DNA of 64,000 nt from NCBI GenBank assembly GCA_947090525.1, contig CAMUON010000001.1, forward strand, positions 434,001 to 498,000. Reading direction: 5' to 3'. The notes under the pieces were generated by a model. That model was not told where the DNA came from. It was given only the letters and a program-made list of their open reading frames with translations, and made no database searches. Position numbers and translations under genes: made by a program. Origin of the DNA: an uncultured Atopobium sp. (GTDB taxonomy: Bacteria; Actinomycetota; Coriobacteriia; Coriobacteriales; Atopobiaceae). This document shows positions 43,194 to 54,600 of the stretch, piece by piece (position 1 is the first letter of the stretch; each line of letters begins with the position of its first letter).

Positions 43194-44125
43194 CGTGTGC
43201 CTCCGTTCGCGCCCGCCCCCGCGCTCGCACCCACAAGCGCTGTGAGCTCGGCGAGCTTTGCTTTCTTATCGCCCGCGCGCATCATCGCTTCTCCTATTAA
43301 CACAGCGTCTGCCCCAGAAGCGTCAGCTTCTGCTAGGTCAGAAGCGCTTGTCATGCCGCTTTCGAATACTGTGAGCACGTCATCTGGGATGTAGCTTGCA
43401 AGCGCGCAGGCACGAGCGCTATCTACGCTAAAGTCCTTGAGATTGCGGTTATTGATACCGATAATGCGCGCCCCTGCGGCACAAGCCTCTATGATTTCTT
43501 CTCGATCGTGCGCTTCTACGAGTGCATCCATGTGAAGTGTTTCGCAGAGACTAAGCGCGTGTGCGAGCGTTTTCTCGTCCAATAGCGCGCAAATGAGCAA
43601 GACCGCGCCCGCGCCCAAAACTTTTGCCTCGTAGATCATGTAATCATCAATGATGAAATCTTTTCTGAGCACGGGGCAGGGCTGAAGCCGGGCGATGTCT
43701 TGGAGATAGCTGTTTGCGCCCAAAAAGCGCGTGGGCTCGGTGAGCACAGATATAGCGGCAGCTCCTGCGTTCGCATAGTCGGAAGCGATTGCCAGTGGGT
43801 CAAAATCCTTCGCAATAAGCCCTTTTGAAGGAGACGCGCGTTTGACTTCGCAGATGCATGAAAGACCTGGTCGGGCAAGCGCTTGGGCAAAGGGGAAAGG
43901 AGAAGGGGTACGCGAGCTGCGAAAGCTTTGCGTGGCGGGGAAGGGCGCGACGTCGGGCGCAGCGCCGGGCGCGGCGTTTGGCTCTTTTTGGGCTTCACTA
44001 TCGGCTTTAGCATCGCGGATGCGAATGGCGGCTGCGCGTACTGCCTCAAAGCTCCTTCCAGGCTCTTTCTGGGCACGAGCGATTCGCTCGTGCGCGGCAT
44101 GTGCTAACTCATCCAAAATAGTCAT
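43190..44125 (-). CDS. trpC: Indole-3-glycerol phosphate synthase
   Basis: 311 residues. CEVKRASPSKGLI with the catalytic Lys, ISVLTEPTRFLG, VLRKDFIID, DALVEAHDREE, IGINNRNLKDF and FESGMTSASDL are all present. The N-terminal helix region is enlarged by an Ala/Pro-rich insertion (NAAPGAAPDVAPFPATQ, about residues 48-65), above the usual 255-270 residues. It starts 11 bases after the trpD stop. Confidence 0.95.
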   Translation of the reverse strand: MTILDELAHAAHERIARAQKEPGRSFEAVRAAAIRIRDAKADSEAQKEPNAAPGAAPDVAPFPATQSFRSSRTPSPFPFAQALARPGLSCICEVKRASPSKGLIAKDFDPLAIASDYANAGAAAISVLTEPTRFLGANSYLQDIARLQPCPVLRKDFIIDDYMIYEAKVLGAGAVLLICALLDEKTLAHALSLCETLHMDALVEAHDREEIIEACAAGARIIGINNRNLKDFSVDSARACALASYIPDDVLTVFESGMTSASDLAEADASGADAVLIGEAMMRAGDKKAKLAELTALVGASAGAGANGGTR

Positions 44126-44136
44126 CGTGTTCGCCC

Positions 44137-45216
44137 CTAGTTATGCTGTACGTTGTCAGATGCGCCTGCGCCTGCGGCCGCGCCCGCATCATCTGCAGCG
44201 TAGATCTTGCTTAAACGCACAAATTCATTAAGTACGTGAAGTGCCTGCCCCGAATCGATCGCCTCTTCTGCTCTCCTTGCACCCTCAACCAGAGTTTTTG
44301 CTTTTCCTGCGAGATAGATGCCTGCAGCTGCATTCATCACAGCAGCATCGCGAAAGGCACCTTTCGCTCCTTCGAGAACAGCACGCGTGATCTCGGCATT
44401 TCTCGAAGGCGTGCCTCCCTTGAGCGCGCTTTTTTCGCATGGCGTAAAGCCAAAATCTTCCGGGCGAATCGTGTAGGTGGAGATGCTACCATCCTTTAGC
44501 TCGCAGACCTTAGTCGGCGCAGAAAGAGAGATTTCGTCGAGACAATCGCTTCCGTAGACAACGAGCGCGCGCTTAACGCCTAGTTTTGCGAGGACTTTTG
44601 CGAGCGGTTCACACAGATATTCGTCGTAGACGCCGAGGACTTGCATGCGCGGGTGAGCGGGATTTGTGAGCGGACCTAAAATGTTGAAAACTGTGCGCAC
44701 GCCCAGCTCGCGGCGGATAGGTGCCACATATTTCATTGATTGGTGGTACGTTTGCGCAAAGATAAAGCATATGCCCAGCTCATCGAGGAGTTTTTGGCAG
44801 CATTCGGGTGTTTGCTGGATGGTGACGCCCAGAGCTTCGAGGCAGTCGGCAGCACCACATGCTGAGGTTGCGCTGCGGTTACCGTGTTTAGCAACCTTGA
44901 TGCCCGCACCTGCGCAGATGAGCGCCGCAGTAGTCGAAATGTTGAAACTCATGGATTTATCGCCGCCCGTACCCACGATTTCGAGGACATCGCCCGCGTA
45001 GGGGACGGGACGTGCGCACTCGCGCATCGCTTTCGCGCAGCCGCAGATTTCGTCTATCGTTTCGGCGCGGGTACTTTTCGTCGAAAGCGCAGCTAGAAAC
45101 GCTGCATTCTGGGTTTGCGTCGTTTTTCCTTCCATGATTTCATGCATTACGGCGTACGCTTCATCAAAGCTGAGGTCTTGTTTATCAACAATTTTCTTAA
45201 TGGCTTCGCTAATCAT
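44137..45216 (-). CDS. trpD: Anthranilate phosphoribosyltransferase
   Basis: 359 residues. [14 protein letters not shown] is the PRPP site, [21 protein letters not shown] follows, and [19 protein letters not shown] binds anthranilate. It transfers phosphoribose to anthranilate. [13 protein letters not shown] tail is added at the C-terminus. The start overlaps trpG by 8 bases, coupling the two. Confidence 0.96.
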   Translation of the reverse strand: MISEAIKKIVDKQDLSFDEAYAVMHEIMEGKTTQTQNAAFLAALSTKSTRAETIDEICGCAKAMRECARPVPYAGDVLEIVGTGGDKSMSFNISTTAALICAGAGIKVAKHGNRSATSACGAADCLEALGVTIQQTPECCQKLLDELGICFIFAQTYHQSMKYVAPIRRELGVRTVFNILGPLTNPAHPRMQVLGVYDEYLCEPLAKVLAKLGVKRALVVYGSDCLDEISLSAPTKVCELKDGSISTYTIRPEDFGFTPCEKSALKGGTPSRNAEITRAVLEGAKGAFRDAAVMNAAAGIYLAGKAKTLVEGARRAEEAIDSGQALHVLNEFVRLSKIYAADDAGAAAGAGASDNVQHN

Positions 45217-45814
45217 TGTCTGCTCCTTTTTGTGTATTGTGCATAAAGTTTTTAAGTATTTGCTTGCCGTTTGGCGTCATGATCGATTCGGGATGAAACT
45301 GAAGCCCGTATATGGGAAGCGTTTTGTGCATCACGGCCATGATCTCGCCGTCGTCTGCCTCTGCCACGACGCGCAAACATGCTGGTAGATCGTTTGCATC
45401 TGCTGCGAGCGAATGGTAGCGCGCAACAAGCTCTTTCGCGTTGAGCCCTTTGAAAAGCGGGCACGCGTGATCGATCGAAACGAGTGATTGCTTTCCGTGC
45501 ATAAGTTTTTTCGCGTGGACGATGCTTCCCCCAAGACTCTCGCATATGGCTTGGTGACCCAGACACACGCCCAAAATGGGGGTGGGGAAGGGCGTTTTTG
45601 ACGCAACAATCCCTTGGATCAGTGCTTCTGAGATTCCTGCGTCCTTGGGCGTCCCTGGTCCTGGGGAAATGATGATTGACGCGAAATGTTGCGCAAGAAT
45701 CTCGTCTACGGTCATCTCGTCGTTGCGAATAACTTTGATATTGGGGTCAATTTCGCCTATGAGCTGGTAGAGGTTGTAGGAAAACGAGTCATAGTTATCG
45801 ATTAAGAGATGCAT
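45209..45814 (-). CDS. trpG: Anthranilate synthase glutamine amidotransferase subunit
   Basis: 201 residues. Begins [14 protein letters not shown]. The oxyanion segment is [12 protein letters not shown], the nucleophile Cys lies in [11 protein letters not shown], and the His/Glu pair in [11 protein letters not shown]. It releases ammonia from Gln for TrpE. The ATG follows the trpE stop with no gap. Confidence 0.97.
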   Translation of the reverse strand: MHLLIDNYDSFSYNLYQLIGEIDPNIKVIRNDEMTVDEILAQHFASIIISPGPGTPKDAGISEALIQGIVASKTPFPTPILGVCLGHQAICESLGGSIVHAKKLMHGKQSLVSIDHACPLFKGLNAKELVARYHSLAADANDLPACLRVVAEADDGEIMAVMHKTLPIYGLQFHPESIMTPNGKQILKNFMHNTQKGADND

Positions 45815-47509
45815 TTAAGCCTCCTTTTGCGCGTATGCAGCTGCGTGTGAGTCTGCGTGCGCGGGCGCTTGTATGGGCGCTTGTATGGGCGCGCCCGCGT
45901 CTGCATCCATTTGAATCGCCGCAAGCGAACTTTTTGCTTTGTTGAAGCACTCTTCGTATTCCTTTTCTGGATCCGAATCGGCGACGATGCCAGCCCCTGT
46001 GTGCACAAATATCTGTCCGTCCTTTTTGTATACGAGGCGAATACCGATGCAGGTGTCCATGTTTCCATCAAAATCGATATATCCGATGGCGCCCCCGTAG
46101 ATACCGCGGCGCACGCCTTCGAGCTGGGCGATTAGGCGACAAGCCGAAATTTTTGGCGCGCCCGAAAGTGTCCCCGCGGGCATTGTGGAGAGGATGGCAT
46201 CGAGCGCATCTTTGTCTTGGGCGATGCGGCCACGAACTGCAGAGCCTATGTGCATGACGTGCGAAAAACGCTCGATCGTGTGCAGCTGCTCCACCTTAAC
46301 CGTGCCAAAATCGCAGACTTTGCCCAAATCGTTGCGGCCGAGATCCACGAGCATGTTGTGCTCTGCAAGCTCTTTTTCGTCAGATAGAAGCTCCTGCTCA
46401 AGCACCTTGTCTTCTGCGGGCGTGCTCCCGCGCCTGCGCGTACCAGCGAGAGGATAGGTGTGGAGGATGTCGTTTTCGAGCTTCACAAGGGTTTCGGGCG
46501 AAGCACCTGCGATCTCGAGGTCGTCGCCCGAGAAGTAAAACATGTACGGGGAAGGATTGATCTCTTTGAGCGCCTCGTAGGTGCTCATGAGATCGCCCTG
46601 GTACGGGGCACTTAAGCGATTGGAAAGGACGATTTGGAAAATGTCGCCTTCGGTAATGTGTGCTTTTGCGTTGCGAACCATTTCGCAAAAGCCCTGCTTA
46701 TCGTGGGTGGCGCTGACGGGGCCGGTGATGCGACCTGCGCTGTACGCGAGATGTGATCCGTTTTCGTGCGCGCTTGCGTTTTCGTGCGCGCTTGTGTTTG
46801 CCTTTTCGCCCGCCTTTGCCTTGCGTGCTTCGCAGGCGCTTACTTCGATAAGGCGCTGCAGGTCATCGAGTTCGTGCAGAGCTTTTCTATAATTCGTCTC
46901 GAGATGATCAAACGCTACCTGCGCGATCAGAATGATTTCGTGTGTGAGGTGGTCAAACGCGATTACATGGTCGAAAAGCATGAGGTCAACGTCTCGAAAA
47001 TCGCCCGTGATGTGGTCGTTTGCCGCGATCGTAGTTTCCTGATAGCCCAAAAATTCGAAGGAAAAATACCCCACGAGCCCCCCGCAAAAAGACGGCAGAC
47101 CAGGAATATGAGGGGATGTGTGCTCGTGCAAAATTTGGCGGATGACCTGCGCGGGATTGTCTGTTTCGATCTCAAGATCGCCCACGCGCATGTGGCCCTG
47201 TTTGCAGTAGATTTCCAGCTTGGGATCAAAGCCGAGGAACGAGTAACGCCCGCGGCTGCCGAGATCCGCCGATTTGCGGCTGCCAAGATCCGCTGACTCC
47301 AAAAGGAAACTGTGCGACGAGATGCGCTTGAGCTGGCGAAGGACGTCTACGGGGCTTGTATCCAGCTGAATGCGGCGGACAAGCGGGGCTTGGCGGTAGC
47401 GTCCGCATGCGGCGAAGGCTTTGAGCGTATCGATGCTCGTTTCGCTGTGCGCTTCGGTGCGCGCTTGGCTGCGTTTTTGGTTACGCGCTTGATTACGTTC
47501 TGCTTCCAT
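45815..47509 (-). CDS. trpE: Anthranilate synthase component I
   Basis: 564 residues. The N-terminal 35 or so residues are basic and not conserved. The Trp feedback motif LLES (69-72) is present, but before GRYSFLGFDP it is followed by an 8-residue tandem repeat (ADLGSRKS, ADLGSRG). The catalytic half has GTRRRGSTP, LVDLGRNDLGKV, VMHIGSAVRG, MPAGTLSGAPK, GIYGGAIGYID and GAGIVADSDPEKEYEE. It makes anthranilate from chorismate with ammonia from TrpG. GGGAGG precedes the ATG. First gene of the operon, directly behind a T-box. Confidence 0.96.
   Translation of the reverse strand: MEAERNQARNQKRSQARTEAHSETSIDTLKAFAACGRYRQAPLVRRIQLDTSPVDVLRQLKRISSHSFLLESADLGSRKSADLGSRGRYSFLGFDPKLEIYCKQGHMRVGDLEIETDNPAQVIRQILHEHTSPHIPGLPSFCGGLVGYFSFEFLGYQETTIAANDHITGDFRDVDLMLFDHVIAFDHLTHEIILIAQVAFDHLETNYRKALHELDDLQRLIEVSACEARKAKAGEKANTSAHENASAHENGSHLAYSAGRITGPVSATHDKQGFCEMVRNAKAHITEGDIFQIVLSNRLSAPYQGDLMSTYEALKEINPSPYMFYFSGDDLEIAGASPETLVKLENDILHTYPLAGTRRRGSTPAEDKVLEQELLSDEKELAEHNMLVDLGRNDLGKVCDFGTVKVEQLHTIERFSHVMHIGSAVRGRIAQDKDALDAILSTMPAGTLSGAPKISACRLIAQLEGVRRGIYGGAIGYIDFDGNMDTCIGIRLVYKKDGQIFVHTGAGIVADSDPEKEYEECFNKAKSSLAAIQMDADAGAPIQAPIQAPAHADSHAAAYAQKEA
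47253..47300 (-). repeat. 24-bp tandem duplication in trpE
   Basis: Two adjacent near-identical 24-bp units (CTGCCGAGATCCGCCGATTT... and CTGCCAAGATCCGCTGACTC) encode SADLGSR twice, just after the LLES feedback-inhibition motif. Confidence 0.8.
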
Positions 47510-47564
47510 GAGTACCTCCCAACTAACATGGTGTGTGCTGTTGGGGGTTTTAGCGGATCTTTAG

Positions 47565-47860
47565 CTAAAAAAACGCCCTCAACAGAAATTGCTTTCTATC
47601 AAGGACGAACATTCTACCAAGCCATAAAGCGGGCAAAGTATCCGCGGTGCCACCTTGATTCGCACGAGCTTGAGCTCATGCGCTCTTTGGAATACCAACA
47701 TATTCCCGACAACTAACGCGTGTCTTACGTCGCAGAATACTCTAGAGCGGGCTCTATTTGACTGCGCCCTCAGCGGTCCATTTGACAATTTGTTTCCAGC
47801 CTGATTCTCAGCATCGCAGACTCTCTGTATGGGCTTAAACTGCCGTTATCTCCGCTTCAA
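47565..47860 (-). promoter_or_regulatory. T-box riboswitch (tRNA-Trp) controlling the trp operon
   Basis: On the minus strand the T-box signature AAGGTGGCACCGCGG is clear (47642-47656). Upstream, a stem-I region includes AGAGAG and a likely specifier TGG at 47780-47778 in CAAATGGACCGC, the Trp codon followed by A. Downstream, CGTCCTTGATAGAAA and TTTCTGTTGAGGGCG form a terminator ending in seven T (47567-47607). Uncharged tRNA-Trp should bind the specifier and T-box and favour the antiterminator, so the operon reads through when Trp is short. Another TGG (CTGGAAAC) lies nearby, so the exact specifier is inferred. Confidence 0.85.
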
Positions 47861-48034
47861 CGGTTTAGGTGTTATTCGATTGACTCACATTAAAGACCTT
47901 GCGCGCGCCCGCGTCAACCATGAATTCAAATGGAAACAAAAGGGGAGCGCGCGTGCGCGAAAGCTGAAAAGCTTGTAAATTGTTGCATGCGCGTGTGGGG
48001 AATTATGATTGTGACTCTTTTGCGCCTGCTAACA

Positions 48035-48082
48035 GGGTTTTTACGGAGAGCGCGAAGACATAACGCGCTCCCGTAAAAACCC
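48035..48082 (+). repeat. Bulged hairpin element H, copy 2
   Basis: GGGTTTTTACGG pairs with CCGTAAAAACCC (12 bp), one unpaired A on the 5' side, GAGCGCG with CGCGCTC (7 bp), loop AAGACATAA. Flanks match copy 1 in part (CTCCTCG...TCGCGGA...TCTCC downstream). An outer pairing CCTGCTAA (48025 on) with TTAGCAGG (48147 on) may close a larger fold. Confidence 0.8.
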
Positions 48083-48211
48083 CTCCTCGCAGTCGCGGAA
48101 AGTCTCCATATAAAGAGCCTCCGCGGGTGCAGGTCATTTAGCAGGACTTTCAGGTTCCGCGCGCGCAGCAAGCGTGGGGGACGGGTTTGTGCCCATCGAT
48201 GCGCGGGGTGC

Positions 48212-48385
48212 GTAGAAAAAAACGGGTTTTTGTCTACCAAAATATCAAAATTTCAACTAATTTTGATAGCTTAATTTCTTATTTATGCAGCTACGAGTTT
48301 TGGGCCATTTTTTGAGGCTTTGCCTGGACCTCGAATTTGGCTAAAATCGGGCCAAAACGGTAGACAAAAAGGTCATTTTTTCTAC
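48212..48385 (+). repeat. 174-bp terminal-inverted-repeat element M, copy C
   Basis: Starts GTAGAAAAAAACGGG and ends CATTTTTTCTAC; same orientation, same length and same internal blocks as copy B at 17916. It is flanked by TGC on the left and GCA on the right. Here hairpin H lies upstream of M, not downstream as in the other two composites. Confidence 0.8.
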
Positions 48386-48498
48386 GCAAGGATGAACGTA
48401 TGGATAAGCCGGAGTGTGCGGGGACATGAATCGCGCACGCGGGGACTTGAGTAGCATTCCGCACTAGAGACGAGCGAACAAATACGAGCGAATAGAAA

Positions 48499-48540
48499 CG
48501 AGCGCGAAGGGTGGAGTAGGAGTTCCACCTTTCGCGCTCG
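48499..48540 (-). terminator. Strong hairpin after the giant surface gene
   Basis: ACGAGCGCGAA and GGTGGA pair with TCCACC and TTCGCGCTCGT (about 17 bp, read on the minus strand), followed by only TTTCT. It is the likely terminator of the minus-strand gene. Confidence 0.65.
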
Positions 48541-48636
48541 TAGAGTGTAGGAATTGATATGTTGTTCCTCTGCGCCTAACACACAGCTCAGGTGTGGCTG
48601 AGTCTTACTTGCAGCCTGCAGGCACCTCGTGCGTGC

Positions 48637-51600
48637 TTACACGCGTCCGCTTGTACCGCCTTTCGCGTCGCCGTCATCAGGCGCGTCGTCATCCTCGCGA
48701 CGTTTCTTACGCGCTAGAGCAACCGCGCTGATCATGCCAAGCCCCATACCCAGAAGCTCTGCTGCTCCTGCAGCAAATGTTGCATCTGAGGTTTGTGGCA
48801 GATGCGCATGCGCGTGCTTGCGTGCTTGCGGCGCCGCGGTCGCCTCAGGTTGAGCAGGTTCAGGCTCAGCAGGTACCTTGGTTGCTGGCGTAAGCTCTGT
48901 CCAAGGAATGCTTTCACCTGTGCTGATGTACATGCCGCCACCTGCGCCCCCGCTTGTTGCATGCGGACGCTTAACCACGATGTGTACCGTTATCTCCTTC
49001 TGCAAACCGAAGGAGCTGCGGCCGTATTTGTCAGCACTGCGTTTATCAACAGCCTCGAAGTGAAGCTCAATATCGCGCTCCGTTTCGCCTGACTTCCAAT
49101 CGGTAATATGCGGTGTACCACTAATTGTGCACGTAGCGCCATCGCATGTAACGGTAACGCCATCGGGAAGCTTCGTGCCAGGCTTGGGCTTGTAGATGGG
49201 GTGATTTTGCGCGTCGCCAATAAGGCGCGTGCTGAACGGCTGCTCGGCTTCGGTTGCAGTCTTAAGTGTAAAGTGCGTAATAGGCAGCTTGTGGAAGTGC
49301 GCAAGGTACACCACATCGCCCTTTTCGTTCGCGTCTACCTTTTGCCAGTCGTAGAACGTGTAACCTGCGTTTGCCTCGGTACCCGGAACGCCAATTTCTT
49401 CGTTGCCTTTTGTATGATCGGCGCGTGTCCCTTCATCGAAGTACAAAAGCGCGTTTGGATCTATCGTGTACCCACGGCGCACGTAGAACGTGGTGTAAGG
49501 CGATGTAATGCGACCGCCCTTGTCGTTCATAGCTACGCGATACATAACTTTCGTGTAGTTCTTCTTGATGAACGCATCTTCAGGCGTACCATCTGCTGGC
49601 GCATTTTGCGCAGCAATCACGCGCGGTAGCACGCGGACATTCACAGCAATGTTTTTCGTTTGGATCTTGCCCGTGTCATCCTTGTAGTTCAATCCAAAGT
49701 GGACAACATACACGCCCGGTCTTGATGCATTGGAGTTGATCTGCAGCTCTGTAGAAGGCGCCGCAAATCCAGCGAAGCGATCAGATTTCATAAACGCTTC
49801 CAATCCAGGAATCGTGGTATCGCCTTGTTTGATGTCGCGGATGAGCTTGTCATAATTTGGCACTTCATCGTATACGCCCATGACAATGTCGTCTTTTGGC
49901 GTAATATCTGGGAGTTCGGATTGTTTGGCGATGAAGGTATAGGCGTGCTCCGGGTTCTTGAACGCTTTTGCGATTTCTGCGGGATCCGTAACAAGTTGGC
50001 GCTTGTTGTCGTACACATCCCAATCAACAAAGCTTCCAAGCTGGGCTTTGAGGTCATTCGCGTTCTTTATGATGGAGCCATTGCCGGCATTCACGTAGTA
50101 CACATACGGACGCGACGAACCGTCTTGCCAGGTGTGCTTTGGTGCCGGCAAGAACATCACGGGAACATCGCCTTCGTGCATGGTGTTTTGCTGGCTTGCG
50201 TCAATAACGTAAGGTTGCTTATCATACTGCGCAACAAAGGTGTATGTTGCATCGGTGAAGGTTTTGCCGTACGTCGCTTCGATTTTCCGTAAGGTCTTAC
50301 CAAGGTTTTCGGGCTTGAGATCTTCTGCTGGAACCGTAACGCTTATCGTGGTAGGCGTAGAGCCTCCCTCTGAAGCACCAGGGGTATTACCTGGATTGTC
50401 AGTTTGTAGCAACGTGGTGAACGGCATAAGCGCGTCAAGGCTTCGACGCTGACGCGACGAGCCGCCTTGTGTGCCGCCTGCTTGTGGCGTTGTGCCTGCT
50501 TGGGGCGTTGTGCCTTGCGCGTTCGACGTAATCTCAAGCTTCCAACCTGTGAATATGTACCTATACTTCTCGCCGGTTTGAGGGTCGGTTTGCTTTTCCT
50601 TCGCGATAACGGTAGGCGTATCAAGGATGATATCGGTATTCTTCCTTACATAGTGTGTAGCTGTGGTATCACTCTCACCACCAACAAGCTTACCTTTACC
50701 TTCCTTACCCGAAGAGAATACAACCTTTGCATAGTTGTCCTTAAATTGCTTTTCCTCCTCGGTATACTGTACCGGCTTGCTTGGATCAGTTTGAGCTTGC
50801 TCTTTCTCTTTGATATTATCAGCAAGATCATTAACTTTTGTGCCTGACAGCACCTTGTCCATCACGTGCAGAACGCTTGTGAGCTTGTACACAATAGGAT
50901 CTGCCATATCGGCATGCTTCACGGTTATGAAAATTGGTACCGTGTACACACCAGCGGCATCGGAGCTTGGCCTCTTACTGTCGTCCTTGCCGTAATGTAC
51001 TTCGATGTCGAGACTTCCGTCCTTCTTTTTAGCAATGTTATCGCCTTCAAGAGCCTTGATGTTCTCGATAAAGTCTTTTGCAACGGGGACATCGCCATAC
51101 TGCGTAATAAAAATCTCGTTTTTAACGATAGGCTCTACCACAGGTTTTTGATGCGCAACAAACTCTTGGAACGCATCCTTTGACAGCCATGCCTTAGCAG
51201 GATCTTTCTTGTGCGCCTTGTTCATGCTGCTTTCTGCAGTGATGCCTTCCATGTCACTCTTCGACCAGTCGCCCTCATAGCCATGCAGCTGCTCGCCCAG
51301 CTCAGCAAGAATGCTCTTTGCTGGATCGTTAGTAGGCTTACCGTCCTTATCAATTTTTGAAATATCGGTGTCTTTCTTAATATAGAGCACCTTAGGACCG
51401 ACTGAGCCATCTTTCCACGTACGGCCAGGTGCTGGCTTAAAGGACACGACAACCGAATCGGCAGGAACGGTGCCATCAACGGGCTTGTTTTCTACATATT
51501 TAATCTTTTCATATACAGCCTTATAGATAAGGTTGCCTGCCGTCTTTGTCACTTTGAGTGAGTCCGCATTAGGCGTGCCGAACTTAATGTCGTCCTTCCC

Positions 51601-54600
51601 GAGCTCGTTCTTATCGTCTTTTACAGCCGTATCAGCCGAGGGAACCAGCTTCCACCCAACAAACTTGTAGTGGTAGCCATCCTTTTCGTAGTCTTGGTTG
51701 AGCATCTTGGGCACGCGGACTCGTAGCTCTTGGTCTTTCGCAACATAGTAATCGACCGAATTCTTATCCTCGTCACCAATAATAGTACCCTTGTGCTGGT
51801 TCTTTTCGTTATCGTCGGTAATAAAGGTAACCTTGCGATAGTTGCCATTAAATACGTTATAGTCGATAGGCTGCTTGTCTTTTGATGGCTTGTTCTTGCC
51901 GTACAGCACACCGTATATAACTTTGAGCTGCGAGTTAAGCATGAATACGTCTTCGCTGTCCATATCGCGATACTTAATCGTTACCTTAAGCGGCACCAGG
52001 TAGGTACCCGCAACCTTGGACTGCGGCGCCTCACCCACAAACTCAACCTTGTACGACTCAATGTTCTCTTTACCAGGTACGACAACGCCGTTCTTCATGA
52101 GCAGGTCTTTGAGGTCCTGATCATTCTTGATGAAGTCGTTTGGCGTGGGTACCGTTGTGTTTTGAATAATGGCCTGGTATTCAGCGATAGTCTCGGGCTT
52201 GGTGTGCGGCTTTTGGTGAGCCACAAACTCTTGGAAGGCGTTATTAGACTTCCATGCATCATCTGCAGTACCTGCTGGTAATGCCTTGCCATGATCTGTC
52301 ATGCTGTCAATCTGGTCAATGCCTTCCATCGAAGACTTTGTCCAGTCGAAAGTATATCCATAGAGCTGGTTACCAAGCCAAGCCAAGATGCTCTTCTTGG
52401 GATCTGTAACAGGTTTTCCGTGTTCATCAATCTTTGAGATGTCTACACCCTTCTTGATGTAGAGCACCTTAGGACCAGTCTTTCCATCGGTCCATGCTCT
52501 TCCAGCTGCAGGCTTAAACGATACAACCACGCTATCGGGTGGCACGGTACCGTCTTCGCTCTTTTCTACAACGTAAGGCACTTTCTTATATTGTGCTTCA
52601 AAGACGATGTTTTGTTGTGCGTTGAATTGATAGTTACGATCAGCTGCGCCAATGGTTAGAGGAGTAGCACTCGTACCTTCTGCTACCTTTTGCTTCCAAC
52701 CCGTAAAGACGTAGTGATAACCGTTTTCGGTGTAGTCTTGGCCTGTTACTTTCGGTACATCGATTACGTAGTTAGCGCCCGTCTTCTTAAAGGTAAGGTA
52801 CTCAAGTTCGCTTTGTGTGTTGTCTGCAGATTCACTAGCACCAGACACTTGACCAGGCTCTTCTGTTTTGCCTGTTTCGTGCCCGCTTGCATCTACTACC
52901 TTTTGCTTTTTGCTTACAAAGGTAATAGTGGTGTACTGGTTGGTAAGTGCAGGATCTGTTGGAGCATTCTTCTTTTCAAGAACATCACCCAATACTTGTA
53001 ACGAGCCTGTGATGTTGTAGACATGCGCTCCGCCGTCTTTATATGTAACCGTTACTTTGATAGGTACGGTGAGGTTTGCAGCAGCATCGGTTGAAGGCTT
53101 CTCCACAAACTCAGCTGTAATGCTTTCAAATGGAGCACCATCAGCAGTCTTAAACAGGTTTGCATTCTTTACAAAGTCGAGAGCAGAAGGTGCTTCGGTA
53201 CCTTTGATGATGGTCTTTGTGACACCGCCAACAGGATCAGTATACGGTGTTTGATGAGCAACAAACTCTTGGAAGGCGTTATTAGACTTCCATGCATCAT
53301 CTGCAGTACCTGCTGGTAATGCCTTGCCATGATCTGTCATGCTGTCAATCTGGTCAATGCCTTCCATCGAAGACTTTGTCCAGTCGAAAGTATATCCATA
53401 GAGCTGGTTACCAAGCCAAGCCAAGATGCTCTTCTTGGGATCTGTAACAGGTTTTCCGTGTTCATCAATCTTTGAGATGTCTACACCCTTCTTGATGTAG
53501 AGCACCTTAGGACCAGTCTTTCCATCGGTCCATGCTCTTCCAGCTGCAGGCTTAAACGATACAACCACGCTATCGGGTGGCACGGTACCGTCTTCGCTCT
53601 TTTCTACAACGTAAGGCACTTTCTTATATTGTGCTTCAAAGACGATGTTTTGTTGTGCGTTGAATTGATAGTTACGATCAGCTGCGCCAATGGTTAGAGG
53701 AGTAGCACTCGTACCTTCTGCTACCTTTTGCTTCCAACCCGTAAAGACGTAGTGATAACCGTTTTCGGTGTAGTCTTGGCCTGTTACTTTCGGTACATCG
53801 ATTACGTAGTTAGCGCCCGTCTTCTTAAAGGTAAGGTACTCAAGTTCGCTTTGTGTGTTGTCTGCAGATTCACTAGCACCAGACACTTGACCAGGCTCTT
53901 CTGTTTTGCCTGTTTCGTGCCCGCTTGCATCTACTACCTTTTGCTTTTTGCTTACAAAGGTAATAGTGGTGTACTGGTTGGTAAGTGCAGGATCTGTTGG
54001 AGCATTCTTCTTTTCAAGAACATCACCCAGTACATTTAAGTATCCAACGAGGTTGTATACCTTTTGCTTGTTTTGTGATGCTGAGTCTTTATAGGTGACT
54101 GTTACCTTAAGCGGCACGGTGTAATTTGCTGCCTCGGTTGAGGTAGGTGTTTCGGTATAAGACACCGTAACATTTGCAACATTGGCAGCGCTCTTCATTG
54201 CAGCAATATTGCTTACAAAAGTTTCTGCATCAGGAATCGTGGTGCCCTGAATGATGGTTTGTGCTTTGCCCAGTACAGGAGACGTATAGTCTGTTTGCTT
54301 AGCAACGTATTCCTGGAATGCATTATTAGCTATCCAGTCGCTATCGCCGACGCTTTCAATACCTTGAACATCTTCCATGGACGACTTCGACCAGCCTGTA
54401 TTGTCGTACAGCTGATCTTTGAAGTAGTCGATAATCGACTTGTAGTGTTTCTTTACACCGTTTACAACAATATCGAATGGCAGATTATGGACGTCTTGGC
54501 CTTTCTTAACGTAGAACGTCTTAGGACCATTGGTGCCATCTTTCCAGGTACGACCAGGAGCAGGCTTGAATGCTGCAACAACAGAATCATCTGGAATGCT

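Larger units (their letters stand above)
47861..48498. other. Intergenic region between the trp leader and the giant surface gene
   Basis: Apart from hairpin H copy 2 and element M copy C, nothing gene-like is seen. The trp promoter should lie near 47860-47900 on the minus strand; TTGAAG with TAAGCC at 17 bases is only a weak candidate. Confidence 0.4.
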
